Both the position numbers and the translations under genes were made by a program. 64,000 nt of DNA from Flintibacter sp. KGMB00164 (GTDB lineage: Bacteria; Bacillota; Clostridia; Oscillospirales; Oscillospiraceae), in the NCBI RefSeq assembly GCF_008727735.1, contig NZ_CP044227.1:1-64000 (forward strand), given 5' to 3'. Under the pieces are notes generated by a model that saw only the letters and a list, made by a program, of their open reading frames with translations, made no database searches and had not been told where the DNA came from. The first letter of the stretch is position 1; the number at the start of each line of letters is the position of its first letter. Below are positions 11,622-20,124 of this stretch, piece by piece.

Positions 11622-12243
11622 AATTCCGCCCTGCGGGGCGAGAAGGGGCGATGTGCCTTTCTGAACGATCAGAAAGGCACGAAAGAATCGCCGGGGAACG
11701 GCTCCGATGAGCGCCTGCGCGCAGCGGGCGCTCATAGTCACCTTTTCCCCGGACCCCTAATTACGAAAGTGGGCCACTTTGGTTTGTTCGTCATTTTCGG
11801 CGGGCAAAATCAAGATCTGTTTCTGTCCTACTCTCGGCCCACTGGGGCCTTTTGCTATCAAAATTTGATGGTTCTTGTATTCTAATGCACACCGCCTGGT
11901 GCTTGCCTACCTGTTTGGTGCGGTGGGTGCCGTTCTAGTGTCCCAGCAACTGCCTAGCTGCCACGGTTATACCCAGCCAGACGGTGTCCGTACAGCGCGG
12001 ATGCGTTCAAATTTTAATGCAATAGGGGCCAGTGTCCCCGAGGCAAGAAGGATGCAAGATCTTGTGTTCGGAGCCGCCGGACGCAAGTGCCAATCTTCCA
12101 GGAAGGCGTCCCCCGTAATGGGGGTCTGGGGGCAATGACTGTGAGCGCCCGCTGCGCGAAGGCGCTCACCGGAAGCGGCCCCCAGCGGGTCTTTGGTTTC
12201 TTTCTGACCGCTCAGAAAGAAACCCGCCCCGCAGGGCGGAACC
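11622..12243 (+). repeat. Family A structured repeat, copy A3 (forward)
   Basis: Both GC-rich ends are present (TTCCGCCCTGCGGGGCG on the left; CCGCCCCGCAGGGCGGAACC ending at 12243). The left hairpin is GTGCCTTTCTGA / TCAGAAAGGCAC. The right outer hairpin is GTTTCTTTCTGA / TCAGAAAGAAAC, with the right inner hairpin GTGAGCGCC / GGCGCTCAC. Paired changes relative to A2 keep the stems intact. The central part is more diverged, with an insertion after GGTGCGGTGGGTGCC. Confidence 0.85.
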
Positions 12244-12299
12244 CTCTCTCCTTCCCTGCACAAATCTTTAAAAAACCACTCTCTCCCAAGGAGAAATGA

Positions 12300-12737
12300 A
12301 TGAAAACAGTCACCATTTACACCGACGGCGCCTGCTCCGGCAACCCCGGCCCGGGCGGTTGGGGCGCGATTTTGATGTACGGCCCCCACAAAAAGGAGAT
12401 GTCCGGGGGCGAGCCCCAGACCACCAACAACCGCATGGAGCTTACCGGGGTGATTTCCGCCTTGCGGGCCTTGAAGGAGCCCTGCGTGGTGGAGCTCTAC
12501 TCCGACTCCAAGTACGTCATTGACGCGCTGGAGAAGGGCTGGGCCAAGGGCTGGCGTGCCCGGGGCTGGGTCAAAGGAGATAAAAAGCCTGCCCTCAACC
12601 CCGATTTGTGGCAGCAGCTGCTGGAGCTGTGCGAGTACCACACGGTTAATCTCCACTGGGTCAAGGGCCATGCGTCCAATCCCTATAACAACCGCTGTGA
12701 TGAACTGGCCGTAGCCCAGAGCCAGAAGTTTAAGTGA
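12300..12737 (+). CDS. rnhA: Ribonuclease HI
   Basis: Cleaves RNA in RNA-DNA hybrids; 145 residues, standard length. The start [20 protein letters not shown] carries the first catalytic Asp. The other acidic residues lie in [20 protein letters not shown] and the C-terminal NNRCDELA. The HWVKGHAS segment gives the conserved His. ATG 12300 is preceded by CAAGGAG. The gene is flanked by family A copy A3 upstream and the glyS T-box leader downstream. Confidence 0.97.
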   Translation: MKTVTIYTDGACSGNPGPGGWGAILMYGPHKKEMSGGEPQTTNNRMELTGVISALRALKEPCVVELYSDSKYVIDALEKGWAKGWRARGWVKGDKKPALNPDLWQQLLELCEYHTVNLHWVKGHASNPYNNRCDELAVAQSQKFK

Positions 12738-12779
12738 TCCACTTGGGCAGAAAGTAAGGGATTTTGTGACAAAATCCCC

Positions 12780-12808
12780 TTGACAGCGGAAGATTTGTCC
12801 AGTAGAAT
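12780..12808 (+). promoter_or_regulatory. Sigma-A-type promoter of glyS leader
   Basis: A perfect -35 TTGACA (12780-12785) and a -10 TAGAAT (12803-12808) with exactly 17 bases between. Transcription should start near 12815, at the head of the T-box leader. It follows the rnhA stop by 42 bases. Confidence 0.85.
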
Positions 12809-12814
12809 GTCATC

Positions 12815-13053
12815 ACAAAGCTGTGACAGAGAACAGTACCCCCCGCCGGGGCGCAAGAGAGAGGATGGCCGGTGTGAATCCTCCGAAGGCGGGTTGGGGA
12901 ACGGCCCTCTGGAGCGCGGGCAGGAAATGGCCCGCCGGTCCCCGCCGTTACCGGGAACGAAGTGCGTACCAGCCAGGTACGAATTCAGGTGGAACCACGG
13001 ACATTTTTGTTCGCCCTGAGCCGAAAACCGGCTCAGGGCGTTATTGTTTTTTT
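12815..13053 (+). promoter_or_regulatory. T-box riboswitch with terminator, upstream of glyS
   Basis: The leader carries the T-box antiterminator core AGGTGGAACCACGG (12987-13000), which pairs with the uncharged tRNA 3' end. It is followed by an intrinsic terminator with arms CGCCCTGAGCC / GGCTCAGGGCG (13012-13040) and a T-rich tract to 13053. Stem I and the bulged region lie in 12815-12960. I cannot fix the specifier codon by eye; glycine is expected from the downstream gene. Known mechanism: uncharged tRNA-Gly stabilises the antiterminator and turns glyS on. Confidence 0.92.
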
Positions 13054-13106
13054 GCGACAAAATACACTGCTCTGAGCCAAATCAATCAGAAAAGGAGCGT
13101 ATCACC

Positions 13107-14543
13107 ATGAAAAACAGCGAAAAGACCATGGAAAAGATCGTTGCTCTGTGTAAGGGCCGCGGCTTTATCTTCTCCGGCAGCGAGATCTACGGCGGCCTGG
13201 CCAACACCTGGGACTACGGCCCTCTGGGTGTGGAGCTGAAGAACAACGTCAAGAAGGCCTGGTGGAAGAAGTTCGTCCAGGAGAACCCCTACAACGTGGG
13301 TCTGGACGCCGCCATCCTGATGAACCCCCAGACCTGGGTGGCTTCCGGCCATCTGGGCGGCTTCTCCGATCCTCTGATGGACTGTAAGGAGTGTAAGGAG
13401 CGTTTCCGCGCCGACAAGCTCATCGAGGACTGGTGCGGCGAGAACGGCGTGGAGCTGGACAAGCCCATCGACGCCTTCTCCCAGGAGGAGATGAAGAACT
13501 TCATCGAGGAGAAGAACATCCCCTGCCCCACCTGCGGCAAGCACAACTTCACCGACATCCGTCAGTTCAACCTGATGTTCAAGACCTTCCAGGGCGTCAC
13601 CGAGGATGCCAAGAACACCGTGTATCTGCGTCCTGAGACCGCCCAGGGTATCTTCGTCAACTTCCAGAACGTGCAGCGCACCACCCGCAAGAAGCTGCCC
13701 TTCGGTGTCTGCCAGATCGGTAAGTCCTTCCGTAACGAGATCACCCCCGGCAACTTCACCTTCCGTACCCGTGAGTTTGAGCAGATGGAGCTGGAGTTCT
13801 TCTGCAAGCCCGGCACCGACATGGAGTGGTTCCAGTATTGGCGTTCCTTCTGCCGCGACTGGCTGCTGAACCTGAACATGAAGGAGGAGCACCTGCGTCT
13901 GCGTGACCACAGCCCCGAGGAGCTGTGCTTCTACTCCAAGGGTACCACCGACTTCGAGTTCCTGTTCCCCTTCGGCTGGGGCGAGCTGTGGGGTGTGGCC
14001 GACCGTACTGACTACGACCTGACCCAGCACCAGACCACCTCCGGCAAGGACATGACCTACTTCGACCAGGAGACCGGCGAGCACTATATCCCCTACGTGG
14101 TGGAGCCCTCTCTGGGCGCCGACCGTGTGACCCTGGCCTTCCTGGTGGAGGCCTACGACGAGGAGGTCGTGGGTCAGGACAAGAAGGGCAACGACGACGT
14201 GCGCGTGGTCATGCACTTCCACCCTGCTCTGGCTCCCTTCAAGGCTGCCATCCTGCCTCTGTCCAAGAAGGAGGTCCTGGCTGGTCCTGCTCAGAAGCTG
14301 CGTGATGAGCTGAGCAAGTACTTCATGGTGGACTACGACGACACCGGTTCCATCGGCAAGCGTTACCGCCGCCAGGACGAGATCGGTACCCCCTACTGCA
14401 TCACCCTGGACTTCCAGACCGTGGGCGACGAGAACACCCCCGCCGACAACTGTGTCACTATCCGTGACCGTGACACCATGGAGCAGGTGCGTATCCCCAT
14501 GGACCAGGTGAAGAGCTGGCTGGAGGAGAAGCTGGCTTATTGA
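13107..14543 (+). CDS. glyS: Glycyl-tRNA synthetase (single-chain, alpha2 type)
   Basis: Class II synthetase charging tRNA-Gly, 478 residues, the eukaryote/archaeal-like homodimeric form used by many Firmicutes. Motif 1-3 context: [21 protein letters not shown] at the N-terminus, [20 protein letters not shown] as motif 2, and EPSLGADR as motif 3. A Cys pair in CPTCGK (near residues 138-143) is typical of the insertion domain. ATG 13107 has AAAGGAG at 13091-13097; upstream in-frame codons belong to the leader. Family B copy B3 follows the stop. Confidence 0.97.
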   Translation: MKNSEKTMEKIVALCKGRGFIFSGSEIYGGLANTWDYGPLGVELKNNVKKAWWKKFVQENPYNVGLDAAILMNPQTWVASGHLGGFSDPLMDCKECKERFRADKLIEDWCGENGVELDKPIDAFSQEEMKNFIEEKNIPCPTCGKHNFTDIRQFNLMFKTFQGVTEDAKNTVYLRPETAQGIFVNFQNVQRTTRKKLPFGVCQIGKSFRNEITPGNFTFRTREFEQMELEFFCKPGTDMEWFQYWRSFCRDWLLNLNMKEEHLRLRDHSPEELCFYSKGTTDFEFLFPFGWGELWGVADRTDYDLTQHQTTSGKDMTYFDQETGEHYIPYVVEPSLGADRVTLAFLVEAYDEEVVGQDKKGNDDVRVVMHFHPALAPFKAAILPLSKKEVLAGPAQKLRDELSKYFMVDYDDTGSIGKRYRRQDEIGTPYCITLDFQTVGDENTPADNCVTIRDRDTMEQVRIPMDQVKSWLEEKLAY

Positions 14544-14544
14544 T

Positions 14545-14662
14545 CGCTTTCTTGAAAGAAAAGTTAGCAAAAGAACTTTGTGCCCCGCTTTCTTGAAAGA
14601 AAGCTTGGCAAAGAACTTTGTGCGAAACTGTGTTTCGCCTCTTCGCTTCGCTTTGCCTCTGA
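14545..14662 (+). repeat. Family B repeat, copy B3 (double unit after glyS)
   Basis: Two head units in tandem directly after the glyS TGA: CTTTCTTGAAAGAAAAG-type, then CGCTTTCTTGAAAGAAAGC. Each is followed by ..CAAAGAACTTTGTGC. The hairpin GCGAAAC / GTTTCGC is present after the second unit. A palindromic terminator follows at 14672. Confidence 0.78.
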
Positions 14663-14671
14663 GTTTTCAAT

Positions 14672-14715
14672 AAAAAACGTGGGAAGGACCAAGTTGGTCC
14701 CTCCCACGTTTTTTT
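14672..14715. terminator. Bidirectional terminator between glyS and the HTH gene
   Basis: Hairpin arms ACGTGGGA and GGACCAA with complements TTGGTCC and TCCCACGT. It is flanked by A-run and T-run (AAAAAACGT / ACGTTTTTTT), so it can end transcripts from both strands. Confidence 0.85.
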
Positions 14716-14717
14716 GA

Positions 14718-14924
14718 TTAAAAATAAAACAGATCTTCAAATTTTTTGTCCAGCGCGATGCACAGCACCAGTGCCAGCTTGGCGGTGGGGTTAAACTGCC
14801 CCGTTTCAATAGAGCTGATCGTCTGTCTGGATACACCCACCAGCTTGGCAAGGTCACCCTGGGACAGATTTTTTTCCGCCCGGGCCACCTTCAAACGATT
14901 TTTTAAAACCAGCTGGTCGTCCAT
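14718..14924 (-). CDS. Small XRE-family HTH regulator
   Basis: 68 residues, essentially one Cro/CI helix-turn-helix domain (RLKVARAEKNLSQGDLAKLV followed by GVSRQTISSIETGQFNPT). This is the compact YozG-like class usually paired with a small membrane protein. The start lies 4 bases after the stop of the upstream membrane-protein gene (14929-15240), so the two form an operon. The operon promoter carries two near-identical 12-bp palindromes, probably its own operators; this is inferred. Confidence 0.9.
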   Translation of the reverse strand: MDDQLVLKNRLKVARAEKNLSQGDLAKLVGVSRQTISSIETGQFNPTAKLALVLCIALDKKFEDLFYF

Positions 14925-14928
14925 ATCC

Positions 14929-15240
14929 TCACCATCCTGACAAATACTTGACTAAATTATACACGATCATGGCCAAACAGAAAAGAGCCATCCCAGCCTG
15001 AGAGCGCTGCTTGAGGTTGACCGCCTTGTAGAGACAGCACCCAAAGGAGCAGGCCCAGAACATAGACAAAATATCTCCCACGGGAATGTGGTTGATGAGC
15101 TTATAGGTGGTCAGCAGCAGACCAATGCCAAAGACAAAAATCAGGCTGAACGATTCGCCTTGAATACGAATGGTCTTTTCCCGCTCATCCCCTGCTTGGT
15201 TTTCCTTTTGACTGCGGGACAGAACTTCATTTTTATCCAT
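14929..15240 (-). CDS. Small membrane protein (DUF6442-like), operon partner of HTH gene
   Basis: 103 residues. The hydrophilic N-terminus (MDKNEVLSRSQKENQAGDER) is followed by three hydrophobic segments near residues 34-48, 53-71 and 80-98. This fits the small membrane proteins (such as DUF6442) commonly next to compact XRE regulators. The assignment to that family is by eye. The start at 15240 is chosen over a longer reading frame because GGAAAGGAG lies 8 bases upstream. It may sense an envelope signal for the regulator, which is inference. Confidence 0.78.
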   Translation of the reverse strand: MDKNEVLSRSQKENQAGDEREKTIRIQGESFSLIFVFGIGLLLTTYKLINHIPVGDILSMFWACSFGCCLYKAVNLKQRSQAGMALFCLAMIVYNLVKYLSGW

Positions 15241-15299
15241 AAAAATTACTCCTTTCCCAGTTGCGCGGAAAACCGGCCGTGTCCCCCGCGACTGAGACA

Positions 15300-15358
15300 A
15301 GAATAGCATGGTATAATTGAACTGTCAAGTACACTTGGCATAAAAACAAGTAAACTTG
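15300..15358 (-). promoter_or_regulatory. Promoter with two tandem 12-bp operators for the HTH operon
   Basis: On the minus strand: -35 TTGACA (15328-15323), a 17-base spacer, and -10 TATTCT (15305-15300). Plus-strand palindromes CAAGTACACTTG (15326-15337) and CAAGTAAACTTG (15347-15358) differ at one base. They lie 21 bp centre to centre, two helical turns, and the first overlaps the -35 box. This is a textbook autorepressor layout; binding by the HTH protein is inferred. Confidence 0.82.
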
Positions 15359-15386
15359 ATATCATGCAAAGGACACTTTGATAAAA

Positions 15387-15497
15387 CACGTGGGAGCGAC
15401 GCAGCACGTCACTCCCACAAAAATTGATCTTACGGGCGCAGAAGCGAAACGAAGTTTCGCACAAAGTTCTTTGTCCCGCTTTCTTTCAAGAAAGCGG
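15387..15497 (-). repeat. Family B repeat, copy B4 (after VWA gene)
   Basis: Read on the minus strand it starts just after the VWA gene stop: palindrome CGCTTTCTTGAAAGAAAGCG, the hairpin GCGAAAC-ttc-GTTTCGC, then GCGCCCGTAAG, and finally the hairpin GTGGGAGTGACG / CGTCGCTCCCAC followed by a T-rich stretch. The last hairpin can serve as the operon terminator. The stretch 15241-15300 between this copy's neighbour gene and the promoter holds nothing else I recognise. Confidence 0.8.
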
Positions 15498-15500
15498 GGG

Positions 15501-16703
15501 CTAGCGGGAGAGAAGCTTTTTCATGCCGTCCTCCAGCCCCTCCACCGTGAGGGGAAACATGGGGAAAATCCGTGCAATGGTGTCATAGGTCTGGGTCCAG
15601 TACTGTCCCCAGGTGGGCCGCTGGCTGGGGTTGAGCCAGATGACATTGGGATATTTCCCCCGGAAGCGGTGGAGCCAATCCAGCCCCGTTTTTGGGGCGT
15701 TAGGGTCCCGGTTGGGCGAATAGGAATAGTCGCCCATCAGCTCATAGGGAGCCATCTGAGCGTCGCCCACGAAGATGACCTTGTACTCACTGGAGATATT
15801 GTCCAGGATCCACTGGGTGGGCTGGCCATACTCCGAGAGCATGGTGGGCGAGGTAAACACCCGGCCATAGGGGCAGTTGTGGAAGTAGTAGACCTTCAAG
15901 TCCTTGAAGTGTCCCACCTTGCTCACTGCCTGGAACAGGGCGGAGCACAGCTGGGCATAGTAGTCCATAGAGCCGCCGGAGTCCATGAGCAGCAAGACTT
16001 TGACGGTATTCTCCCGGGGGCGCTTGTAGCGCACCTTTAACATGCCGCCGCTGTCGGCGGTGTCCTTGATGGTGTTGTCCACGTCGAACTCCGTGGGGGG
16101 CAGGTCCACCAGGCCGGAGAACTGCCTCAGGTGCCGCAGAGCCACCTGGAACTGGCGGGTGTCCAGGGTGTTGTCCCGGCGGAAATCCCGGAACTTCCGC
16201 TCCCCCGCCACCCGGAAGGCCCGCTTGTACATGCTCTGGCCGCCCACCCGGATACCCTTGGGGGACAGGCCGGAGTTGCCAAAGGTGGACATGCCATGGG
16301 TGCCTACCCAGTAGTTGCCGCCGTTGTGCTGCTCCTTCTGCTCCTGCATGCGCTCTTTCAGCATGCGCTCAATTTCTTCCTCGCTGAGCCCCATGTTTTT
16401 CAGGGCCTGCTCCTCGTCCCAGTTGGCGTAGTCCTGGAGCACGTCCGGCCGGTTAAGCCAGTCCATCAGCTCCTGGGACACTTCCTGCTGGAAGGGCACG
16501 TCCTTGAAATATTCCAGAAAACAGCGGTCGAAGCGGTCAAAATCGGCCTCACTCTTCACCAGCAGACAGCGGCACAGGTGGTAAAACCCGGTGAAGCTGG
16601 AGCCGTGGAGCCCTTTGTCCATGGCCTCCATCAGGGCCATCCACTCGGTGAGGGAGACCTTCAGGCCGTTTCGCCGCAGCAGGTAGAGAAAATCCTCAAA
16701 CAT
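15501..16703 (-). CDS. VWA-domain protein, CoxE-like, partner of MoxR ATPase
   Basis: 400 residues. The C-terminal half is a von Willebrand factor A fold with the metal-site motif as DSGGSMD (KVLLLMDSGGSMDYY, near residues 240-255); the canonical DxSxS is here DSGGS. The N-terminal half is helical and charged, with ALKNMGLSEEEIERMLKERM. Such proteins pair with MoxR-type AAA+ ATPases for metal insertion or protein maturation. The MoxR gene is directly upstream on the same strand. The start at 16703 has AAAGG 8 bases upstream. The client is unknown. Confidence 0.87.
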   Translation of the reverse strand: MFEDFLYLLRRNGLKVSLTEWMALMEAMDKGLHGSSFTGFYHLCRCLLVKSEADFDRFDRCFLEYFKDVPFQQEVSQELMDWLNRPDVLQDYANWDEEQALKNMGLSEEEIERMLKERMQEQKEQHNGGNYWVGTHGMSTFGNSGLSPKGIRVGGQSMYKRAFRVAGERKFRDFRRDNTLDTRQFQVALRHLRQFSGLVDLPPTEFDVDNTIKDTADSGGMLKVRYKRPRENTVKVLLLMDSGGSMDYYAQLCSALFQAVSKVGHFKDLKVYYFHNCPYGRVFTSPTMLSEYGQPTQWILDNISSEYKVIFVGDAQMAPYELMGDYSYSPNRDPNAPKTGLDWLHRFRGKYPNVIWLNPSQRPTWGQYWTQTYDTIARIFPMFPLTVEGLEDGMKKLLSR

Positions 16704-16776
16704 TGCGTTTCCTTTCCATTCCACAGCCGGGAAAAAACCCTGGCATCCCGCGCCGGAGCATGGGAAAACAAGCCGT

Positions 16777-16817
16777 GGAAGTTCTTTTTGGTTCTTTTTC
16801 TTTCAAGAAAAAGAATC
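16777..16817 (-). repeat. Family B fragment, copy B14 (overlaps MoxR stop)
   Basis: Palindrome with arms GGTTCTTTTTCTT / AAGAAAAAGAATC (16790-16817) plus the AAGTTCTTTTT element. The MoxR gene stop (16816-16818) lies inside its edge. No GAAAC hairpin is kept. Confidence 0.6.
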
Positions 16818-17625
16818 ACCGCCAGACCCGGCGCAGGGCGTCCATGTCCTCGTTCTTCTTCAGCAGCACCCCCAGATAGGGCACCTCCTTGCCGATGCGG
16901 CTCACGTCCACGCCGCCGTGCTGGAGAGCCTGGATCCAGTCGATGATCTCGCTGGTGGAGGGCTTCTTCTTGATCTGGGGCAGCTGGCGGATCTTGTAGA
17001 AGGCCTCCAGCACCTGGGTGAGCAGCTTCTCGTCCAGATCGGGATAGTGGACCCGGACAATGTCGGCCATCAGCTCCTTATCAGGGAAGGAGATATAGTG
17101 GAACACGCACCGGCGCAGGAAGGCGTCGGGCAGCTCCTTTTCCGCGTTGGAGGTAATGATGACCACCGGGCGGTGCTTGGCCTTCACGGTCTCGCCGGTC
17201 TCGGGGATGTAAAACTCCATGCGGTCCAGCTCCCACAGCAGGTCGTTGGGGAACTCCAGGTCGGCCTTGTCGATCTCGTCAATGAGCAGGATGACCTGCT
17301 TATCAGCGGTAAAAGCCTCGCCCAGCTTGCCCAGCTTCACATACTTGGCGATGTCGTCCACGCCCTGGCCGCCAAACTGGCTGTCATAGAGGCGCTGGAC
17401 CACGTCATACACATACAGGCCGTCCTGAGCCTTGGTGGTGGATTTGATGTTCCAGATGACCAGCTCCTTGTCCAGAGCCTGAGAGATGGCCTGGGCCAGC
17501 ATGGTCTTTCCGGTGCCCGGCTCGCCCTTGATGAGCAGGGGCTTTTGCAGTACCATGGCGATGTTTACTGCCCGGAGCAGCTCCTCATCGGCCACATAAT
17601 TTTGACTTCCTCGAAATTCCTTCAT
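16816..17625 (-). CDS. MoxR-family AAA+ ATPase
   Basis: 269 residues. Walker A GEPGTGKTML is near residue 33, Walker B VILLIDEIDKAD near 112 and sensor 1 VVIITSNAEKEL near 152. The Arg-finger region is AFLRRCVFHY. MoxR ATPases act as chaperones with VWA proteins; the VWA gene lies about 110 bases downstream. The start at 17625 is preceded by GGAAGGA. No third gene (substrate) is next to the pair, since the following minus-strand gene region is the HTH operon. Confidence 0.93.
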   Translation of the reverse strand: MKEFRGSQNYVADEELLRAVNIAMVLQKPLLIKGEPGTGKTMLAQAISQALDKELVIWNIKSTTKAQDGLYVYDVVQRLYDSQFGGQGVDDIAKYVKLGKLGEAFTADKQVILLIDEIDKADLEFPNDLLWELDRMEFYIPETGETVKAKHRPVVIITSNAEKELPDAFLRRCVFHYISFPDKELMADIVRVHYPDLDEKLLTQVLEAFYKIRQLPQIKKKPSTSEIIDWIQALQHGGVDVSRIGKEVPYLGVLLKKNEDMDALRRVWR

Positions 17626-17721
17626 GGTCTGATTCCTTCCCGGCCCAAGGGCCTTTGTGTGCTTATTCTTTGGAATTGTATAATCTTTTTTGAGTAAATT
17701 CAAGTATTTTACCTTATTTTT

Positions 17722-17770
17722 TGAAAAAGGAAAAACAAGCGCGTCCGGATCGATTCAAACCCGGACGCGC
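17722..17770 (-). terminator. Terminator after the AEC transporter gene
   Basis: Perfect 10-bp arms GCGCGTCCGG (17739-17748) and CCGGACGCGC (17761-17770). On the minus strand they are followed by TTGTTTTTCCTTTTTC. Confidence 0.85.
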
Positions 17771-17786
17771 GTTTTGGTTGAAAACA

Positions 17787-18731
17787 TTACCCAATCAAAA
17801 GCATCAAAATGGGAATACTGATAAAGCTGGCCAGGGTGCTCAGACAGGCTCCCGTGGCGGCGTACTGCTCGTCGGCGCCGAAGGCTCCAGACAGCACCGG
17901 AACCTGGCTGACCACGGGCAGGGCGCTCTCCACCACAAACACCTGCATGGCCAGGCCGGTCACGCCAAACAGATGGCAGATGCCCCAGCAGATGACAGGA
18001 GCCACCCCAAGCCGCACCACCAGCATGGTGGGCAGGCCGGGCAGCAGGCGCAGGTTTTTTAGACCCACTTCCCAGATGATGTAGCCGCAGTAGATGAGTG
18101 CAAGCGGAGATACGGTGTCTCCGATGTACCCGGCAAATTTCATCATCACGGCTGGCAGCTGCAAATCCAGCACCAGCATCAGAATGGAGAAGATGACCCC
18201 CAGAATGGGAGGCTTGCTAAGCAGGTTTTTGAAAAAGCCCAGCACCGTGGTTCGGGTGCCTTCGGCGGTGCCGGAGCGCTGAATGAGCATAATGCCCAGA
18301 GACTGGAGAAAACTGGTGTTTCCCAGGTAATAGATCATCACATAGGGAAGGCATTCGTCCCCAAAGAGCTGAGTACATACGGGCAGGCCGATAAACAGCG
18401 TGTTGGACAGGCCGGTCATGACCACAAAGACGCCCCAACGGGAGCGGGGCAAGTGCAGAAGCTGAGCCAGTCCCGCAGCCAGCAGCAGGGTGATCGCCAT
18501 ACCAAGGACAGCGGCAATCAGCATAAAGCCCGCCTGAACCAGCATGTCATGACTGAGATTGGAAAGCAGTCCGGTAATACAGGTGCAGGGCACAGCGATG
18601 TTGACGATGTACTTGCTTAGAAATTTCTTTTCCGACGGGCCCATCCAGCCCCGCCAGCCCATAAAAAAGCCCACGCTCATCAGAGCCATCAGGATGAGGG
18701 AGGCGGACAGGGCGTTAAAAAATCCGGACAC
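17787..18731 (-). CDS. AEC-family transporter (auxin efflux carrier fold)
   Basis: 314 residues, polytopic, about ten hydrophobic segments spread over the whole length. Family features include VFVVMTGLSNTLFIGLPV in the middle and the second-half LVVRLGVAPVI and SALPVVSQVPVLSGAFGAD. These carriers export or import organic anions; malate-type substrates are common in the family, but this one cannot be told. It starts with GTG at 18731 and has an AAGAAGGG site upstream. It is flanked by its own terminator and probably monocistronic. Confidence 0.9.
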   Translation of the reverse strand: MSGFFNALSASLILMALMSVGFFMGWRGWMGPSEKKFLSKYIVNIAVPCTCITGLLSNLSHDMLVQAGFMLIAAVLGMAITLLLAAGLAQLLHLPRSRWGVFVVMTGLSNTLFIGLPVCTQLFGDECLPYVMIYYLGNTSFLQSLGIMLIQRSGTAEGTRTTVLGFFKNLLSKPPILGVIFSILMLVLDLQLPAVMMKFAGYIGDTVSPLALIYCGYIIWEVGLKNLRLLPGLPTMLVVRLGVAPVICWGICHLFGVTGLAMQVFVVESALPVVSQVPVLSGAFGADEQYAATGACLSTLASFISIPILMLLIG

Positions 18732-18763
18732 AGGCTACCCTTCTTTCCATCATAAAGCCAGCA

Positions 18764-18785
18764 GGCCCCCGCTTTCGCGGGGGCC
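18764..18785 (-). terminator. GC-rich hairpin after ricT
   Basis: Perfect arms GGCCCCCGC / GCGGGGGCC around TTTC, 15 bases after the ricT stop. The U-tract on the minus strand is weak (TGCTGGCTTTATG), so termination may be partial. Confidence 0.55.
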
Positions 18786-18800
18786 GTATGAAATCATTTA

Positions 18801-20081
18801 CTATGCTTTCGGGGCGCCGGAGCCGTTCCCATTTCCTCTGGGACGGCGGCGGCGGGGACGGCGGCGCTTCTCGCCGCCCTCAGCGGGAGCGGAGGACTCG
18901 CCTTTGGGGGCGCGGTCGGCGGGCTTCTCCTGGGGCTTTTCCTGCCGCTGAGGGCGCTCCTGCTTGGGACGGGGAGGCCGGGCAGGCTTTTCCTGCCGCT
19001 GAGGACGCTCTCCCTCCTGCTGCTGAGGCTTGGGAGAATCGCTGCGGCGGCGGGAGCGGCTGCGGCCGGAGCTCTTGGCGGGCTTGGCGGGAGCGGGGGT
19101 GTCAAAGCCCTCGTACTGGGGAGTCTCTCCGTTGAACACCGCCTCCAGGGCGGCGGCCAGAGGAGACGCGGAGCCCTTCAGATCGGGCACCTCCTCCTTC
19201 TCCACGGGCTTGCGCAGCTTGGCCAGCTCCTCCAGGGGAGGCTCCACATAGCCCTCGGGGCGCTTACCCTTGCCGTTGCGGACGATGCAGATCTCGCAGT
19301 TCTGATAGCACTTGGGGGTTTCCGGAGCGCTGTCCAGACGCACCTGCACCGTCTGGCGCAGCAGGTTGACACTGGACACGGTGCCCGCTCCGTCGGGGGT
19401 CTCTACAAAGGACTCCTGCTTGGGAGAGTGCTTGACAAGATCCTCATAGGCGTCCTGCTCATATTTCAGGCAGCACATCAGCCGCCCGCAGGTGCCGGAA
19501 ATCTTGGTGGGATTCAGAGACAGGTTCTGGGTCTTGGCCATCTTGATGGAGACGGGCTGGAACTCATCCAGGAACTGAGAGCAGCAGAAGGGCCGTCCGC
19601 AGATGCCCAGGCCGCCCAGCATCTTGGCCTCGTCCCGCACGCCGATCTGACGCAGCTCGATGCGGGCGTGGATGGCGCTGGCCAGGTCCTTTACCAGGGC
19701 GCGGAAGTCCACACGGCCCTCGGCGGTAAAGAAGAAGAGCACCTTGTTGCCCTCAAAGCTGTACTCAGCCTCCACCAGCTTCATCTCCAGACCGTGCTGG
19801 GCGATCTTCTCCTGGCAGATTTGGAAGGCCTTTGCCTCCTTCTCCTTGTTGCGCTCCCGGACCTTCTCGTCCTCCTCAGTGGCCCGGCGCAGCACCGGGC
19901 GCAGAGGTGCGGTGAGCTCCATCTCGTCGATGGGGGTGTTGCCCTGGGTACATTCGCCGTACTCCACACCCCGGGAGGTCTCGACGATCACCCCTTCGCC
20001 GGGCTGGAAGACCTCGCCGTTGGGGTTAAAATAGTACTGTTTGCCTCCGCTTTTGAAGCGGACGGAAATAATTTCAACCAT
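18801..20081 (-). CDS. ricT: RicT (YaaT, PSP1-domain) with long basic C-terminal tail
   Basis: PSP1-domain protein; in Bacillus, RicT with RicA and RicF forms an iron-sulfur complex acting on RNase Y and phosphorelays. Conserved cysteine clusters are seen as GICGRPFCC near residue 160 and CGRLMCCLKYE near 195. The Bacillus protein is about 275 residues, but this one has 426. The extra C-terminus from about residue 310 is rich in Arg, Pro, Gln, Lys and Gly (e.g. RSRSRRRSD, RRRPRRRRPRGNG) and looks disordered and nucleic-acid-binding. holB is upstream, as in the yaaO-tmk-holB-yaaT order. Confidence 0.92.
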   Translation of the reverse strand: MVEIISVRFKSGGKQYYFNPNGEVFQPGEGVIVETSRGVEYGECTQGNTPIDEMELTAPLRPVLRRATEEDEKVRERNKEKEAKAFQICQEKIAQHGLEMKLVEAEYSFEGNKVLFFFTAEGRVDFRALVKDLASAIHARIELRQIGVRDEAKMLGGLGICGRPFCCSQFLDEFQPVSIKMAKTQNLSLNPTKISGTCGRLMCCLKYEQDAYEDLVKHSPKQESFVETPDGAGTVSSVNLLRQTVQVRLDSAPETPKCYQNCEICIVRNGKGKRPEGYVEPPLEELAKLRKPVEKEEVPDLKGSASPLAAALEAVFNGETPQYEGFDTPAPAKPAKSSGRSRSRRRSDSPKPQQQEGERPQRQEKPARPPRPKQERPQRQEKPQEKPADRAPKGESSAPAEGGEKRRRPRRRRPRGNGNGSGAPKA

Positions 20082-20124
20082 GGTTGTTCTCCTTATAGGT
20101 TGTATCTCTCAATTTAAAAAGCAG

